Shown in pieces: positions 50,000-60,352 of a DNA stretch of 64,000 nt. How positions within the stretch are numbered: the first letter of the stretch is position 1; the number at the start of each line of letters is the position of its first letter. The notes beneath the pieces were generated by a model. The model was not told the DNA's origin, searched no databases, and saw nothing but the letters and a program-made list of their open reading frames with translations. The position numbers and the translations under genes are program-made. Source of the DNA: Magnetospirillum sp. XM-1 (GTDB lineage: Bacteria > Pseudomonadota > Alphaproteobacteria > Rhodospirillales > Magnetospirillaceae); NCBI RefSeq assembly GCF_001511835.1, contig NZ_LN997848.1, forward strand, positions 434,001-498,000, read 5' to 3'.

Positions 50000-51457
50000 A
50001 TGGCCACCCCGAAGATTGACCCGACCCTGAAGAAGCCCGCCGGCGACGGTGATGGTCCGCTTTACGCCGAGACCGTGATGATTCACCCGCGCACGGTGAA
50101 GGGCACCTTCCGCAATTGGAAATGGGCGGCGCTGATCGTCCTGCTGGCCATCTATCACATCGCGCCGTTCCTGCGCTGGGACCGTGGCCCGGACGCCCCC
50201 AGCCAGGCCATCCTGGCCGACATGACCGGGCGGCGCGGCTATTTCTTCTTCCTGGAGATCTGGCCGCAGGAGGTCTACTACATCACCGGCCTCTTGTTCC
50301 TGGCCGCCATCGCCCTGTTCTTCATGAGCTCGCTGGCGGGGCGCATCTGGTGCGGCTTCTTCTGCTTCCAGACCGTCTATACCGACCTGTTCATGTACGT
50401 GGAGCGCCTGGTGGTGGGTGACCGCGCCAAGCGCATGGCGCTGGACCGCGCCAAGTGGACCGGCGACAAGCTGGTCAAGAAGGCCGTGGTCAACATCATC
50501 TGGCTGGTGATCTCGGCCTCGTGCGGCATCGGCTTCACGCTGTATTTCGGCGACGCGCCGACCATGCTGAAGGACATCTTCCTGGGGCGTGAAGACAGCG
50601 CCGTCTACGGCACCATCGCCGTGGTGGGCGGCTGCTGCTTCCTGCTGGCCGGCTATGCCCGCGAGCAGGTCTGCCTCTACATGTGCCCCTATTCGCGCTT
50701 CCAGTCGGCCATGTTCGACGAGCATTCGCTGATCGTCACCTACGAGGAATGGCGCGGCGAGCCCAGGAAGCCCGCCCGCAAGGGCGAGGGCTTCGAGGAT
50801 CGCGGCCACTGCATCGACTGCAAGATGTGCGTCACCTCGTGCCCCACCGGCATCGACATCCGCGACGGCATGCAGATGGGCTGCATCGGCTGCGCGCTGT
50901 GCATCGACGCCTGCAACACCATGATGGACAAGTTCAACCTGCCGCGCGGCCTGATCACCTGGGATTCCTCGGCCAATCTCGCCGCGCGCGAGAAGGGCGA
51001 GAAGACCAGCATCAAGCTGGTCCGCGCCCGGACCATCGTCTACGTGGCGATCATCACCGCGGTGAGCGGGCTGATGGTGTTCGGCCTGTCGTCGCGCAAG
51101 AGCTTCGACCTCGCCGTGCAGCACGAGCGCTCGCCCCTGTTCGTCCAGTTGTCCGACGGCAGCATCCGCAACGGCTATACCGTCAAGATCCTCAACATGG
51201 TGCGCGAGAACCGCGAGTTCGAGCTTTCCGTGTCGGGCATCGACGGCGTCGGCCTCGCCGTGGTGGGCGGCCAGGCCAGCGGGGCCAAGGCCTCGCTGCC
51301 GGTCGAACCCGACGCGGTGGGCACCTACAATGTCTTCGTCACCGCCCCCGCCGACAAGTTGCAGAGCAAGCGCACGCCGCTGTACTTTACCCTGCGCGAG
51401 ACGGCCAAGGGCGGAAGCAACCGTCTCGAATCCCTGTTCGCCGGACCGGAGAGGTAA
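50000..51457 (+). CDS. ccoG: cbb3 assembly protein CcoG/FixG (copper reductase)
   Basis: 485 aa. Several membrane helices, the motif WCGFFCFQTVYTD, and two ferredoxin-like clusters in GHCIDCKMCVTSCPTGIDI and GCIGCALCIDACN. The soluble C-terminal domain is immunoglobulin-like. CcoG reduces Cu(II) to Cu(I) for the oxidase. First gene of ccoGHIS. Confidence 0.96.
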   Translation: MATPKIDPTLKKPAGDGDGPLYAETVMIHPRTVKGTFRNWKWAALIVLLAIYHIAPFLRWDRGPDAPSQAILADMTGRRGYFFFLEIWPQEVYYITGLLFLAAIALFFMSSLAGRIWCGFFCFQTVYTDLFMYVERLVVGDRAKRMALDRAKWTGDKLVKKAVVNIIWLVISASCGIGFTLYFGDAPTMLKDIFLGREDSAVYGTIAVVGGCCFLLAGYAREQVCLYMCPYSRFQSAMFDEHSLIVTYEEWRGEPRKPARKGEGFEDRGHCIDCKMCVTSCPTGIDIRDGMQMGCIGCALCIDACNTMMDKFNLPRGLITWDSSANLAAREKGEKTSIKLVRARTIVYVAIITAVSGLMVFGLSSRKSFDLAVQHERSPLFVQLSDGSIRNGYTVKILNMVRENREFELSVSGIDGVGLAVVGGQASGAKASLPVEPDAVGTYNVFVTAPADKLQSKRTPLYFTLRETAKGGSNRLESLFAGPER

Positions 51458-51946
51458 ATGCACATGACCGAACAGCGCAAGCCCGGCTGGTGGTATCCCT
51501 ACATCTTCGTCGGCGGCTTCATGGTGGTGCTGGCGGTGAATTTCACCATGGCGTACTTCGCCAATTCCACCTTCTCCGGTGTGTCCACCGAGCGTCCCTA
51601 CGAGAAGGGCCTGGCCTTCAACCAGACCATCGAGGCGGCCCGCAAGCAGGAAGCGCTGAACTGGTCCGTGGACCTGCAGGTGGACCCCGCCGCCAATCAC
51701 GGCGCCCACGTCACCGTCACCTACAAGGATGCCGCCGGCAAGCCGGTGGACGGCATGCAGGTCAAGGCCCAGTTCGTGCGGCCCACCGCCAAGGGCCATG
51801 ACCGCGAGGTGCTGCTGGCCCCCATCGGCCCCGGCGCCTACGCCACCTTGCAGGAACTGCCCATGGCCGGCGTCTGGGACCTGGGCCTGGTGGCCACGGG
51901 CAAGGACCTGCCCTATTCGGTCAACCGCCGCATCGTGGTGCCGTGA
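51458..51946 (+). CDS. ccoH: cbb3 maturation protein FixH/CcoH
   Basis: 162 aa. N-terminal anchor (WWYPYIFVGGFMVVLAVNFT), FANSTFSGV and a periplasmic beta domain. Starts next to the ccoG stop (TAAATG); its stop overlaps the ccoI start. Needed for stable oxidase assembly. Confidence 0.95.
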   Translation: MHMTEQRKPGWWYPYIFVGGFMVVLAVNFTMAYFANSTFSGVSTERPYEKGLAFNQTIEAARKQEALNWSVDLQVDPAANHGAHVTVTYKDAAGKPVDGMQVKAQFVRPTAKGHDREVLLAPIGPGAYATLQELPMAGVWDLGLVATGKDLPYSVNRRIVVP

Positions 51947-54288
51947 GCGCAGCCACGCTCTGCCGCCATTGCGCAGGTCCGGTGCCGGCCGAGATGGGCG
52001 GCGCGTTCTGCTGCAAGGGCTGCGAGGGGGCCTACCATCTCGTCGAAGGCCTGGGCCTGGAGCAGTATTACGCCCGGCGCACCACCGATCCGGCGGCGCG
52101 GCCGCTCAGGCCCGACGAGGACGCCGAGAGCTATCACGACTTTTCCGCCCATGTGAGCGTCGACGACAAGGGCGAGGCCAGCCTGCACCTGATGATCGAG
52201 GGGCTGCATTGCGGCGCCTGCATCTGGCTGATCGAATCGCTTCTGAACAAGCAGAAGGGCGTCACCTGGGCCCGGGTCAACATGACCACGCGCCGGCTGG
52301 TGGTGCGCTGGAAGCCCGAAGAGACCGAGCCCGGCGCCCTGCTCGCCCCGGTGATCAGTGTCGGCTACCGCCTGGTGCCCTATGATCCCGAGCGCCTGAG
52401 CGCCGAGACCCATCGCCAGGAAAAGGAATTGCTGCGCGCCATGGCTATTGCCGGCTTCGCCGCCGGCAACGTCATGCTGCTGTCGGTCTCGGTGTGGGCC
52501 GGGCATTTTTCCTATATGGGGCCGGCGACCCGCGGCCTGATGCACTGGATCTCCGCCCTGATCGTGTTGCCCGCCGTGGCGTGGTGCGTGCGGCCCTTCG
52601 CCCGTTCGGCCGTCTCGGCGCTGCGGGCCGGGCGCACCAACATGGACGTGCCCATCACCATCGGCGTGACGCTGGCCAGCCTGATGAGCCTGTGGGAGAC
52701 CATCAACGGGGGCGAATACGCCTATTTCGATTCGGCCATCACCCTGCTGTTCTTCCTGCTGATCGGCCGCTACCTGGATTCGCGGGCCCGGGGCCGGGCG
52801 CGCACCACGGTGGAGCATCTGCTGGCGCTGGACGCCGTGGCGGTCACCGTGCTGGAGGACGACGGCTCGCAGCGCATGCTGCCGCCCCACAAGGTGGCGC
52901 CCGGCGCGAAGGTGCTGGTGGCGGCGGGCGAGCGCATCGGCGTCGATGGCCGCATCATTGACGGCCGCTCCGACGTGGACACCAGCCTGCTGACCGGGGA
53001 AAGCCTGCCGGTCCAGGTGGCGCCCGGCGCCCAGGTCTTCGCCGGCACCATCAACCTGTCGGCGCCGCTGCGCCTGGAGGTGGCGGCGGTGGGCGAGCGC
53101 ACCCTGCTGGCCGAGATCGTGCGCATGATGGAGGTGGCTGAACAGGGCCGCGCCCGCTATGTCGCCCTGGCCGACCGGGTGTCGCGCTGGTACGCCCCCG
53201 TGGTGCACGTGGCGGCGCTGGCCACCTTCTGCGGCTGGACGTTCTTCACGGCGACGGCCTGGCAGGAGGCGCTGCTTTACGCCGTCGCCGTGCTGATCAT
53301 CACCTGCCCCTGCGCCCTGGCGCTGGCCGTACCGGTGGTGCAGGTCATCGCCTCGGGCCGGCTGATGCGCCAGGGTGTGCTGGTCAAGTCGGCAACCGCG
53401 CTGGAACGCTTCGCCGACGCCGATACCGTGGTGTTCGACAAGACCGGCACCCTGACCCTGGGCAAGCCCGTCCTGGCCGAGGATGGGGGCTGGACCAAGG
53501 ACGACCTGATGGTCGCCGCCGGCCTGTCGCCCGCGTCGCGCCATCCCCTGGCCCGCGCCGTCACCGCCGCCTGCCCCGCCGCCACCGTGGCCGAGGGCGT
53601 GGTCGAGGTGCCGGGCATGGGCCTGGAGAGTCCGTCCCAGGGCATCCGCCTGGGCAGCCGCAAGTTCGTCGGCGTTGCCGACGATGCCAGCGGCGACGGG
53701 CCGGAATTGTGGCTGTCGCGCCCCGGCCATGGGCCGGTGCGGTTTTGCTTCACCGACGCGCTGCGCGCCGACGCCGTTCCAGTGGTGGCGGAACTGCGCC
53801 GCATGGGGCTTGCCGTGGAATTACTGTCGGGCGACCGCCCCGCCGCCGCCGCCAAGGTGGCCGAGGCGCTGGGCATCTCCGAATGGCGTGCCGGCTGCAC
53901 TCCGGCGGAGAAATGCGCCCGTCTGGCCGAGCTGGCCGCCCAGGGCCGCAAGGTGCTGATGATCGGCGACGGCCTCAACGACGCCCCGGCGCTGGCCGCC
54001 GCCCACGTCTCCATGTCGCCGTCCACCGCGGTGGATGTCAGCCAGACCGCCGCCGACGTGGTGTTCCAGGGGGCCCGCCTCGCCCCCGTCACCGAAACGC
54101 TGGACGTGGCGCGGCTGTCGCGCGTCCTGGTGAAGCAGAATTTCGTCCTGGCGCTCGGCTACAACCTGTTCACGGTGCCGCTGGCCATAGCCGGAATGGT
54201 CACCCCCCTCATCGCCGCGATTGCCATGTCCACCTCGTCGCTGGTAGTAATTGGGAACGCTCTGCGTCTATCGCGCCGGAGAGGGTAG
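51943..54288 (+). CDS. ccoI: Copper-transporting P-type ATPase CcoI/FixI
   Basis: 781 aa, GTG start. An N-terminal Cys-rich segment (CRHCAGPV, FCCKGCEGAY), a heavy-metal domain GLHCGACIWLIE, eight membrane helices, CPC at 455-457, the phospho-Asp D499 in DKTGTLTLG and GDGLNDAPAL. Exports Cu(I) for the cbb3 CuB centre. Coupled to ccoH and ccoS. Confidence 0.96.
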   Translation: MSAATLCRHCAGPVPAEMGGAFCCKGCEGAYHLVEGLGLEQYYARRTTDPAARPLRPDEDAESYHDFSAHVSVDDKGEASLHLMIEGLHCGACIWLIESLLNKQKGVTWARVNMTTRRLVVRWKPEETEPGALLAPVISVGYRLVPYDPERLSAETHRQEKELLRAMAIAGFAAGNVMLLSVSVWAGHFSYMGPATRGLMHWISALIVLPAVAWCVRPFARSAVSALRAGRTNMDVPITIGVTLASLMSLWETINGGEYAYFDSAITLLFFLLIGRYLDSRARGRARTTVEHLLALDAVAVTVLEDDGSQRMLPPHKVAPGAKVLVAAGERIGVDGRIIDGRSDVDTSLLTGESLPVQVAPGAQVFAGTINLSAPLRLEVAAVGERTLLAEIVRMMEVAEQGRARYVALADRVSRWYAPVVHVAALATFCGWTFFTATAWQEALLYAVAVLIITCPCALALAVPVVQVIASGRLMRQGVLVKSATALERFADADTVVFDKTGTLTLGKPVLAEDGGWTKDDLMVAAGLSPASRHPLARAVTAACPAATVAEGVVEVPGMGLESPSQGIRLGSRKFVGVADDASGDGPELWLSRPGHGPVRFCFTDALRADAVPVVAELRRMGLAVELLSGDRPAAAAKVAEALGISEWRAGCTPAEKCARLAELAAQGRKVLMIGDGLNDAPALAAAHVSMSPSTAVDVSQTAADVVFQGARLAPVTETLDVARLSRVLVKQNFVLALGYNLFTVPLAIAGMVTPLIAAIAMSTSSLVVIGNALRLSRRRG

Positions 54289-54449
54289 TGGACAATCTGT
54301 TGATGCTGATCCCGGTGGCCCTCGGTTTGGGCTTCGTGGGATTGCTAGGGTTCCTGTGGGCGTTGAAGTCGGGTCAGTTCGATGACCTCGACGGGGCGGC
54401 GCATCGCATCCTCTTTGACGACGACGAACAGCCCAAGACCGGGGCCTGA
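54288..54449 (+). CDS. ccoS: cbb3 maturation protein CcoS
   Basis: 53 aa, GTG start overlapping the last base of the ccoI stop. One membrane helix (LLMLIPVALGLGFVGLLGFL) then WALKSGQFDDLDGAAHRIL, the CcoS signature. Required for cofactor insertion into CcoN. Confidence 0.93.
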   Translation: MDNLLMLIPVALGLGFVGLLGFLWALKSGQFDDLDGAAHRILFDDDEQPKTGA

Positions 54450-54453
54450 GGGG

Positions 54454-55212
54454 ATGGGTAGCCTGCACATGCCGCCCCTTGATTACGACGCCCACAAGAC
54501 GCCGCACATCGCCGATCTGCGCTCGCCCCAGTGCCGCAACTGCGACATCGTGCGCGAGATCGCCTTCTGCGCCGACCTGTCCCACGACGAGGTCAAGCGC
54601 CTGGCCACCGTGCGCTGCCACGCGGCGCTGCCCGCCAATTTCACGGTGTTCCGCGAAGGCGACGAGGTGGACAACGTCTATTCCATCTCCAACGGCGCGG
54701 TGAAGCTGTACAAGCTGATGCCCGACGGACGGCGCCAGATCATCGGCTTCCTGTTCTCGGGCGACCTGTTCGGGTTGGGCATCGACGGCGGCTATTGCTA
54801 CACGGCCGAGACCATCACGCCGACCCATCTGTGCCGCTTCACCCATCGCAAGCTGGACAGCCTGATCAGCGAGATTCCGCGGCTGGAGCGCCGCATGTTC
54901 ACCATGGCGGTCAAGGACCTGGTGTCGGCCCAGGACCAGATGCTGCTGCTGGGCCGCAAGACGGCGCGCGAAAAGGTCGCCACCTTCCTGCTGCGCCTGT
55001 CCCAGCGCTCGACCCAGGCGGGCGGCTCGGCCAGCCCGGTGGCGCTGCCCATGAGCCGCGCCGACATCGCCGATTATCTCGGCCTGACCATCGAGACGGT
55101 CAGCCGCACCTTCACCCAGCTCAAGCGCGACGGCATCATCGGGTTGCCGGCGTCGGGTCATTGCATCGTCAATGACTGGGACGCGCTCAGAGAGCTGGCC
55201 GAAGGCGCCTGA
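54454..55212 (+). CDS. fnr: FNR-type oxygen-sensing regulator
   Basis: 252 aa from the ATG at 54454. Cys C27, C30 and C39 plus C127 (THLCRF) match the four ligands of the FNR [4Fe-4S] cluster (FnrN-like spacing). Effector domain about 60-160 and a helix-turn-helix IADYLGLTIETVSRTFTQL with the E-x-x-S-R that reads TTGAT. Only 4 bp after ccoS, so it is fed back by the FNR box upstream of ccoN. Activates microaerobic and anaerobic genes. Confidence 0.93.
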   Translation: MGSLHMPPLDYDAHKTPHIADLRSPQCRNCDIVREIAFCADLSHDEVKRLATVRCHAALPANFTVFREGDEVDNVYSISNGAVKLYKLMPDGRRQIIGFLFSGDLFGLGIDGGYCYTAETITPTHLCRFTHRKLDSLISEIPRLERRMFTMAVKDLVSAQDQMLLLGRKTAREKVATFLLRLSQRSTQAGGSASPVALPMSRADIADYLGLTIETVSRTFTQLKRDGIIGLPASGHCIVNDWDALRELAEGA

Positions 55213-55257
55213 GCCCCCATCTATCCATCAGCGTCCCAAAGCGAAAGAGGCCCTCCG

Positions 55258-56082
55258 GTGAGCACCGAAGTCAGGATCAAACGCATCACCACGCGCGACA
55301 TCCGCGCCCGCAAGGGGGCCGAGCCGCTGGTGGTGCTGACCGCCTATACCGCGCCCATCGCCCGGCTGCTCGATCCCGTCTGCGACATCCTGCTGGTGGG
55401 TGATTCGCTCGGCATGGTGGTCTACGGCATGGAGACCACCCTGGGCGTGACGCTGGACATGATGATCAACCATGGCGCCGCCGTGGTGCGCTCGTCGTCG
55501 AAGGCCTGCGTGGTGGTGGACATGCCGTTCGGCTCCTACCAGGAAAGCAAGGAGCAGGCCTTCCGCAACTGCGCCCGGGTGATGGCCGAAACGGGCTGCG
55601 CCGCCGTCAAGCTGGAAGGCGGCCGCGAACTGGCCGAGACCATCCGCTTTCTGGTGGACCGGGGCATTCCGGTGATGGCCCATATCGGCCTGAAGCCCCA
55701 GGCGGTGCACGCCGCCGGCGGCTTCCGCGCCCAGGGCCGCCTGGATGCGGAGGCCGAGGCCATCCGCGCCGACGCCCGCGCCATCACCGAGGCCGGCGCC
55801 TTCTCGGTGGTGGTCGAGGGCACGGTGGAGCCGGTGGCCAAGGCCCTTTCGGCGGAAATCAGCATTCCCACCATCGGCATCGGCGCGTCCGCCGCCTGCG
55901 ACGGCCAGGTGCTGGTGATCGACGACCTGGTCGGGCTGTTCGACGACTTCACCCCCAAATTCGTCAAGCGCTACGCCGACCTGCGCCCCATCATCACCAA
56001 GGCGGCCGAGGATTACGCCGCCGAGGTCAAGGCCCGCACCTTCCCCGGTCCGGAACATTGCTTCGGGGTGGCGAAGAAATGA
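55258..56082 (+). CDS. panB: 3-methyl-2-oxobutanoate hydroxymethyltransferase
   Basis: 274 aa, GTG start. Motifs [41 protein letters not shown] and [15 protein letters not shown]. Makes ketopantoate from 2-oxoisovalerate and methylene-THF, the first step to pantothenate. Overlaps panC by 4 nt. Confidence 0.97.
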   Translation: MSTEVRIKRITTRDIRARKGAEPLVVLTAYTAPIARLLDPVCDILLVGDSLGMVVYGMETTLGVTLDMMINHGAAVVRSSSKACVVVDMPFGSYQESKEQAFRNCARVMAETGCAAVKLEGGRELAETIRFLVDRGIPVMAHIGLKPQAVHAAGGFRAQGRLDAEAEAIRADARAITEAGAFSVVVEGTVEPVAKALSAEISIPTIGIGASAACDGQVLVIDDLVGLFDDFTPKFVKRYADLRPIITKAAEDYAAEVKARTFPGPEHCFGVAKK

Positions 56083-56933
56083 GCGCTCCCGTCGTTATTG
56101 TCCGCTCCGTCGCGGCCTTGCGCGCCCAGGTGGGCGACTGGCGCGACGCCAAGCTGTCCGTCGCCCTGGTGCCCACCATGGGGGCGCTGCATGACGGCCA
56201 TCTGTCGCTGGTGCGGCGCGGGCTGGAACTGGCCGACCGCTGTGTCGCCTCGGTGTTCGTCAATCCCACCCAGTTCGGCCCCAACGAGGATTTTGCCCGC
56301 TATCCCCGCCAGGAGGAGAAGGACGCCGCCGCGCTCTCCTCGGCCGGCTGCCATGTGCTGTTCGCCCCCACGGTGCCCGAGATGTACCCCGACGGCTTCG
56401 CCACCACGGTCAGTGTCACCGGCGTGTCGGAGGGCTTATGCGGCGCGGTGCGCCCCGGCCATTTCGCCGGCGTCGCCACGGTGGTGACCAAGCTGCTGCT
56501 GCAATGCCTGCCCGACGTCGCCCTGTTCGGCGAGAAGGACTACCAGCAGCTGGCGGTGATCCGCCGCTTCGCCCGCGACCTGGATATTCCGGTGCGCATC
56601 GAGGGCGTGCCGACGCTGCGGGAAGACGACGGCCTGGCCATGTCGTCGCGCAACGCCTACATGACGCCCGAACAGCGGGCCGTCGCCCCCTGGCTGATCC
56701 GCGCGCTGACCGGCGTGGCCGACGGCCTTCGCGCCGGGGCCAAGGCCTCGGACCTCTGCCCCATGGCGGCCTCGGGCCTGCTGAAGGCCGGCTTCGATTC
56801 GGTGGATTACATCGAGGTCCGGGACGCCGCCTCGCTGGCCCCGGCCGAGACCTTGGACCGCCCCCTGCGCATCCTGGCCGCCGCCCGCCTGGGCGCCACC
56901 CGTCTGATCGACAATATCGGGGTGGAGCCTTAA
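56079..56933 (+). CDS. panC: Pantothenate synthetase
   Basis: 284 aa from the ATG at 56079. ATP-site H-x-G-H in [36 protein letters not shown] and [10 protein letters not shown] (K-M-S-K-like). Joins pantoate and beta-alanine. Translationally coupled to panB. Confidence 0.97.
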   Translation: MSAPVVIVRSVAALRAQVGDWRDAKLSVALVPTMGALHDGHLSLVRRGLELADRCVASVFVNPTQFGPNEDFARYPRQEEKDAAALSSAGCHVLFAPTVPEMYPDGFATTVSVTGVSEGLCGAVRPGHFAGVATVVTKLLLQCLPDVALFGEKDYQQLAVIRRFARDLDIPVRIEGVPTLREDDGLAMSSRNAYMTPEQRAVAPWLIRALTGVADGLRAGAKASDLCPMAASGLLKAGFDSVDYIEVRDAASLAPAETLDRPLRILAAARLGATRLIDNIGVEP

Positions 56934-56935
56934 GG

Positions 56936-57032
56936 GCCTAAGTTTGTCCGACTTAGGCTGAACCCCACTTCCCTCACCGTCACCCCCGGACTTGATCCGG
57001 GGGTCTATGGATGGCCGGGTCAAGCCCGGCCA
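56936..57032. repeat. Terminator-like stem and REP-type palindromes
   Basis: CCTAAG/CTTAGG (56938-56957) follows panC. Then two G+C-rich hairpins, CCCCCGGA-CTTGA-TCCGGGGG (56983-57003) and TGGCCGGG-TCAAG-CCCGGCCA (57012-57032), a pair typical of REP elements of alphaproteobacteria between convergent genes. Confidence 0.7.
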
Positions 57033-57062
57033 TGACGGGTGGAGGGGGGCTCCCTCCAGGCT

Positions 57063-58406
57063 CTACCGCCCCGCCACCATCAGCCCGTCGATGCGGCAGG
57101 TCGGCGCGTCGATGCCGTGGCGCAAGCTGAGGTCGCTGGCCGGGGTGAGGTTGAGGAACATGTCCTTGAGATTCCCCGCCACCGTCACCTCGTTGACCGG
57201 GAAGACCAGCTCGCCGCCCTTGATCCAGAAGCCCGAGGCCCCGCGCGAGTAATCGCCGGTGACGCCGTTGACTCCCTGGCCCGACAGGTCGGTGACGTAG
57301 AAGCCTTCCGAGATGTCGTGGATCATCTCGCCCGGCGTGATGTGGCCGGCTTCCAGATAGAAGTTGCTGGCCGACGGCGAGGGCGGCGACGAGGTGCCCC
57401 GGCTGGCGTGGCCGGTGGAGCGCATGCCCAGTTGGCGGGCCGAGCGCAGATCCAGCAGCCAGGTGGTCAGCACCCCGTCCTCGACGATGGCCCGTGTTTG
57501 GGTGGCGATGCCCTCGCCGTCGCAGGGGCGCGAGCGCAGGCCGCGCCGGCGGTGGGGATCGTCCACCACGCGCACGCCGCGGGCGAAGATGGCCTGGCCC
57601 AGCTTGTCCTTGAGGAAGCTGGTGCCGCGCGCCACCCCGGCGCCGTTGATGGCTCCGGCTAGGCTGGACACCAGGCCGCGCGCCACGCGGGGGTCGAAGA
57701 TCACCGGCACCTGTTTGGTCGCCACCTTGCGGGCTCCTAAGCGGCGGACGGCGCGGCGGCCCGCCTCGAAGCCGATTTCCTCGGCTTCCCGCAGGTCGGC
57801 CAGGAACACCGCCGAGGAATAGTCGTAGTCGCGCTCCATGCCCTGTTCGTTGGTGCCGGCCAGCACCGACACCGACAGCGACGACGAGGTCACGGCATAG
57901 GAATGGGCAAAGCCGTTGGAGGCGACGATGGCGACGCCCGAGCGGCCCCAGCCGGCCTCGGCGCCCTCGGAATTGGTGACGCCGGTCACCGAGCGGGCGG
58001 AATCCTCGGCGGCGCGCACCATGTCGATCAGCTTTTCCGCCGAAGGCTCCCCGGGGTCGCAGACGTCGAGATCGGGAAAGTCGCGGGCCAGTTCGGCCGG
58101 CTCGGCCAGGCCGCAATAGGGGTCCTCGGGGATCGAGCGCGCCATGGCCACGGCGCGTTCCACCAGTTCGGCCAGGGCGGCCTTCGAGCGGTCCGAGGAT
58201 GAGACGAAGGCCTGGCGCTTGCCGATCAGCACGCGCAGGCCGACGTCGCCGGATTCGGCCCGCTCGAGGCGCTCCAGCGCGCCAAGCCGCAATCCCACCG
58301 ACAGCGAGGCGGAATCGATCAGTACGGCGTCGGCGGCCTCGGCTCCGGCCTTGCGGGCGTCGGCGACCAGATCACTCAGCAGATCGAGGGGGGCAATCCC
58401 GGACAT
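57063..58406 (-). CDS. pmbA: TldD/PmbA-family metalloprotease subunit
   Basis: 447 aa. PmbA-type N-terminal domain (VGLRLGALERLERAESGDVG), RTGNKRQAFV-like strand, and the C-terminal core with GINGVTGDYSRGASGFWIKG and PVNEVTVAGNLKDMF. PmbA/TldE pairs with TldD to process modified peptides and quench gyrase inhibitors. No tldD in the window. Confidence 0.92.
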   Translation of the reverse strand: MSGIAPLDLLSDLVADARKAGAEAADAVLIDSASLSVGLRLGALERLERAESGDVGLRVLIGKRQAFVSSSDRSKAALAELVERAVAMARSIPEDPYCGLAEPAELARDFPDLDVCDPGEPSAEKLIDMVRAAEDSARSVTGVTNSEGAEAGWGRSGVAIVASNGFAHSYAVTSSSLSVSVLAGTNEQGMERDYDYSSAVFLADLREAEEIGFEAGRRAVRRLGARKVATKQVPVIFDPRVARGLVSSLAGAINGAGVARGTSFLKDKLGQAIFARGVRVVDDPHRRRGLRSRPCDGEGIATQTRAIVEDGVLTTWLLDLRSARQLGMRSTGHASRGTSSPPSPSASNFYLEAGHITPGEMIHDISEGFYVTDLSGQGVNGVTGDYSRGASGFWIKGGELVFPVNEVTVAGNLKDMFLNLTPASDLSLRHGIDAPTCRIDGLMVAGR

Positions 58407-58469
58407 GGCGGCGGCTCCGAAAAGGGGGCATTCAGGCTGCCTTGATTCCGGAGCGGCGTAAAGGGGGGA

Positions 58470-59141
58470 TCAGGGCAGGGGCGACAGCCCGATCACCATG
58501 GGATGCAGCCACAGCAGCACGGGATAGAGCGCCAGCCCGCCCAGGATGCGGACCCAGCCCAGTTCGGCCAGCAGGGCGCGGGCGCCGAACACCGCTTGTC
58601 CGTCCATCTCCCGCCAGCGGTCCTCGCCCAAGGATTTGCGGCGCTTGGCGTCGAGAATGCGCGGCCCCACCAGGCACAGCAGGAACAGGGGCACGAACAG
58701 CAGCAATCCGGCCAGATGGCCGTTGGGCACGATGTGGGCGGCGCTCCAGATGCCCAATCCCCAGATGATGGGATGGCGCGTCAGGCGCACGACGCCCGGC
58801 CGCGCCGGGTCATAGCCCGCCCCGCCGGGGCCGATGGAGAAGGGGTTCTTTTGGGTCAGGCCCAGCACCCAGAACAGGCACGCGGCGGGCATGGCCAGGG
58901 GGGGAACCCAGCGCATCCAGGGCTGCTGCTCCCACACCACAACGGTGGGGGAGGCAAGCGCGGCGGCGATCACCCAGACCAGCAGGATGGTGGAGACCAC
59001 CGAATAGCCGGCATAGAAGACGGCGCGGCCGTACCTCGCCTCGATCGGCCCGCGCACCGGCTTCCAGTTGGACAGCGAATGCGCCCCCAGGAATGCCGCC
59101 ACCGACAGGATGAGATGGCCCACCTCGCCGGTCAGGCTCAT
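58470..59141 (-). CDS. NnrU-family membrane protein
   Basis: 223 aa with about six helices. Family marks: LGAHSLSNWKPVRGPIEARY, VVWEQQPWMRWVP, NPFSIGPGGAGYDPARPG and RHPIIWGLGIWSAAH. NnrU is linked to nitric oxide/nitrite reduction and to isoprenoid steps in some species; role here unknown. Confidence 0.9.
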   Translation of the reverse strand: MSLTGEVGHLILSVAAFLGAHSLSNWKPVRGPIEARYGRAVFYAGYSVVSTILLVWVIAAALASPTVVVWEQQPWMRWVPPLAMPAACLFWVLGLTQKNPFSIGPGGAGYDPARPGVVRLTRHPIIWGLGIWSAAHIVPNGHLAGLLLFVPLFLLCLVGPRILDAKRRKSLGEDRWREMDGQAVFGARALLAELGWVRILGGLALYPVLLWLHPMVIGLSPLP

Positions 59142-59145
59142 GGTG

Positions 59146-60033
59146 CTAGAACTCCACCTCGGGCAGGTTGTGCAGGCGGGCGCAGGCCACCACCGTGTTC
59201 CTGAGCAGGCAGGCGATGGTCATGGGGCCGACGCCGCCGGGAACGGGAGTGATGGCGCCCGCCACCTTGACCGCCGAGGCGAAGTCCACGTCGCCCACCA
59301 GCCTGGTCTTGCCGTCGGGCAGATCGATGCGGTTGATGCCGACATCGATCACCGTGGCGCCCGGCTTGATCCAGTCGCCCTTGACCATCTCGGGCCGTCC
59401 CACGGCGGCGACGACGATGTCGGCGCGGCGCACCACGTCAGGAAGGTCCTTGGTCTGGGAATGGGCGATCGTGACGGTGCAGCTTTCCTTGATCAGCAGC
59501 TGGGCCATGGGCTTGCCGACGATGTTGGAGCGCCCGATCACCACGGCGTCCAGGCCGCCCAGCTTGCCCAGATTGTCCTTCAGCAGCAGCAGCGAGCCCA
59601 AGGGGGTGCAGGGCACCATGGCGTCCATGCCCGCCGCCAGCCGGCCCACGTTGACGGGATGGAAGCCGTCCACGTCCTTGGCCGGGTCGATGGCCTCGAT
59701 CACCTTCTGGGTGTCGATGTGCTTCGGCACCGGCAGCTGCACCAGGATGCCGTGGACCGCCGGGTCCTTGTTCAGGCTTTCGATCAGGAGCAGCAGCGCG
59801 TCTTCCGGCGTGTCGGCGGGCAGCTTGTGCTCGAATGAGTTCATGCCGGCTTCCAGCGTGCGCTTGCCCTTGGTGCGCACATAGACCTGGCTGGCCGGGT
59901 CCTCGCCCACCAGCACCACCGCGAGGCCGGGGGTGATGCGGTGCTTTTCCTTCATCTCGGCCACGCGGGCGGCGATGGTCTCGCGCAGTTTGCCGGAAAA
60001 CAGGTTGCCGTCGATCAGCTTCGCGTCAGTCAT
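59146..60033 (-). CDS. folD: Bifunctional methylene-THF dehydrogenase/cyclohydrolase
   Basis: 295 aa. Catalytic Lys in [37 protein letters not shown] (NADP site) and [16 protein letters not shown]. Interconverts C1-folates. Start overlaps the yggU stop by 8 nt. Confidence 0.96.
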   Translation of the reverse strand: MTDAKLIDGNLFSGKLRETIAARVAEMKEKHRITPGLAVVLVGEDPASQVYVRTKGKRTLEAGMNSFEHKLPADTPEDALLLLIESLNKDPAVHGILVQLPVPKHIDTQKVIEAIDPAKDVDGFHPVNVGRLAAGMDAMVPCTPLGSLLLLKDNLGKLGGLDAVVIGRSNIVGKPMAQLLIKESCTVTIAHSQTKDLPDVVRRADIVVAAVGRPEMVKGDWIKPGATVIDVGINRIDLPDGKTRLVGDVDFASAVKVAGAITPVPGGVGPMTIACLLRNTVVACARLHNLPEVEF

Positions 60034-60352
60034 GGTTGCTTGCCATCCACTCGTCGAGGCGATGCCGCAGATCCTCGGAATCGCCGGAAATCATGATCAC
60101 CTTGCGCCGGTCGGTGGCGCCCAGGACGATGTCCATGTCCGACTTGGGGATCTTCCAAGCCTTGGACAAAAGCTTCAACAGCGCCGCGTTGGCCTTGCCG
60201 TCCTCGGGCACCGTGGTCACTTGCGCCTTCAGTACCACCGAACCGTCCGCCTCGTCCGCCGGACCCATGATGCGGTCGCGCGACGCCTTGGGGGTGAGGC
60301 GCAAGGCGACCTTCAGGCCGCCGGCGCAAGGGGTGAAGGGCGAGCGGCTCAA
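60026..60352 (-). CDS. DUF167/YggU-family protein
   Basis: 108 aa. The likely start is TTG at 60352, overlapping the yggT stop (TTGA). DUF167 core: [38 protein letters not shown] and [15 protein letters not shown]. Function unsettled; usually sits with yggT as here. Confidence 0.88.
   Translation of the reverse strand: MSRSPFTPCAGGLKVALRLTPKASRDRIMGPADEADGSVVLKAQVTTVPEDGKANAALLKLLSKAWKIPKSDMDIVLGATDRRKVIMISGDSEDLRHRLDEWMASNHD

Noticed and set aside
48893..53730. Long minus-strand frames opposite ccoP, ccoG, ccoH and ccoI
   Set aside because: Shadow composition and no recognisable domain; the plus strand is fully explained.
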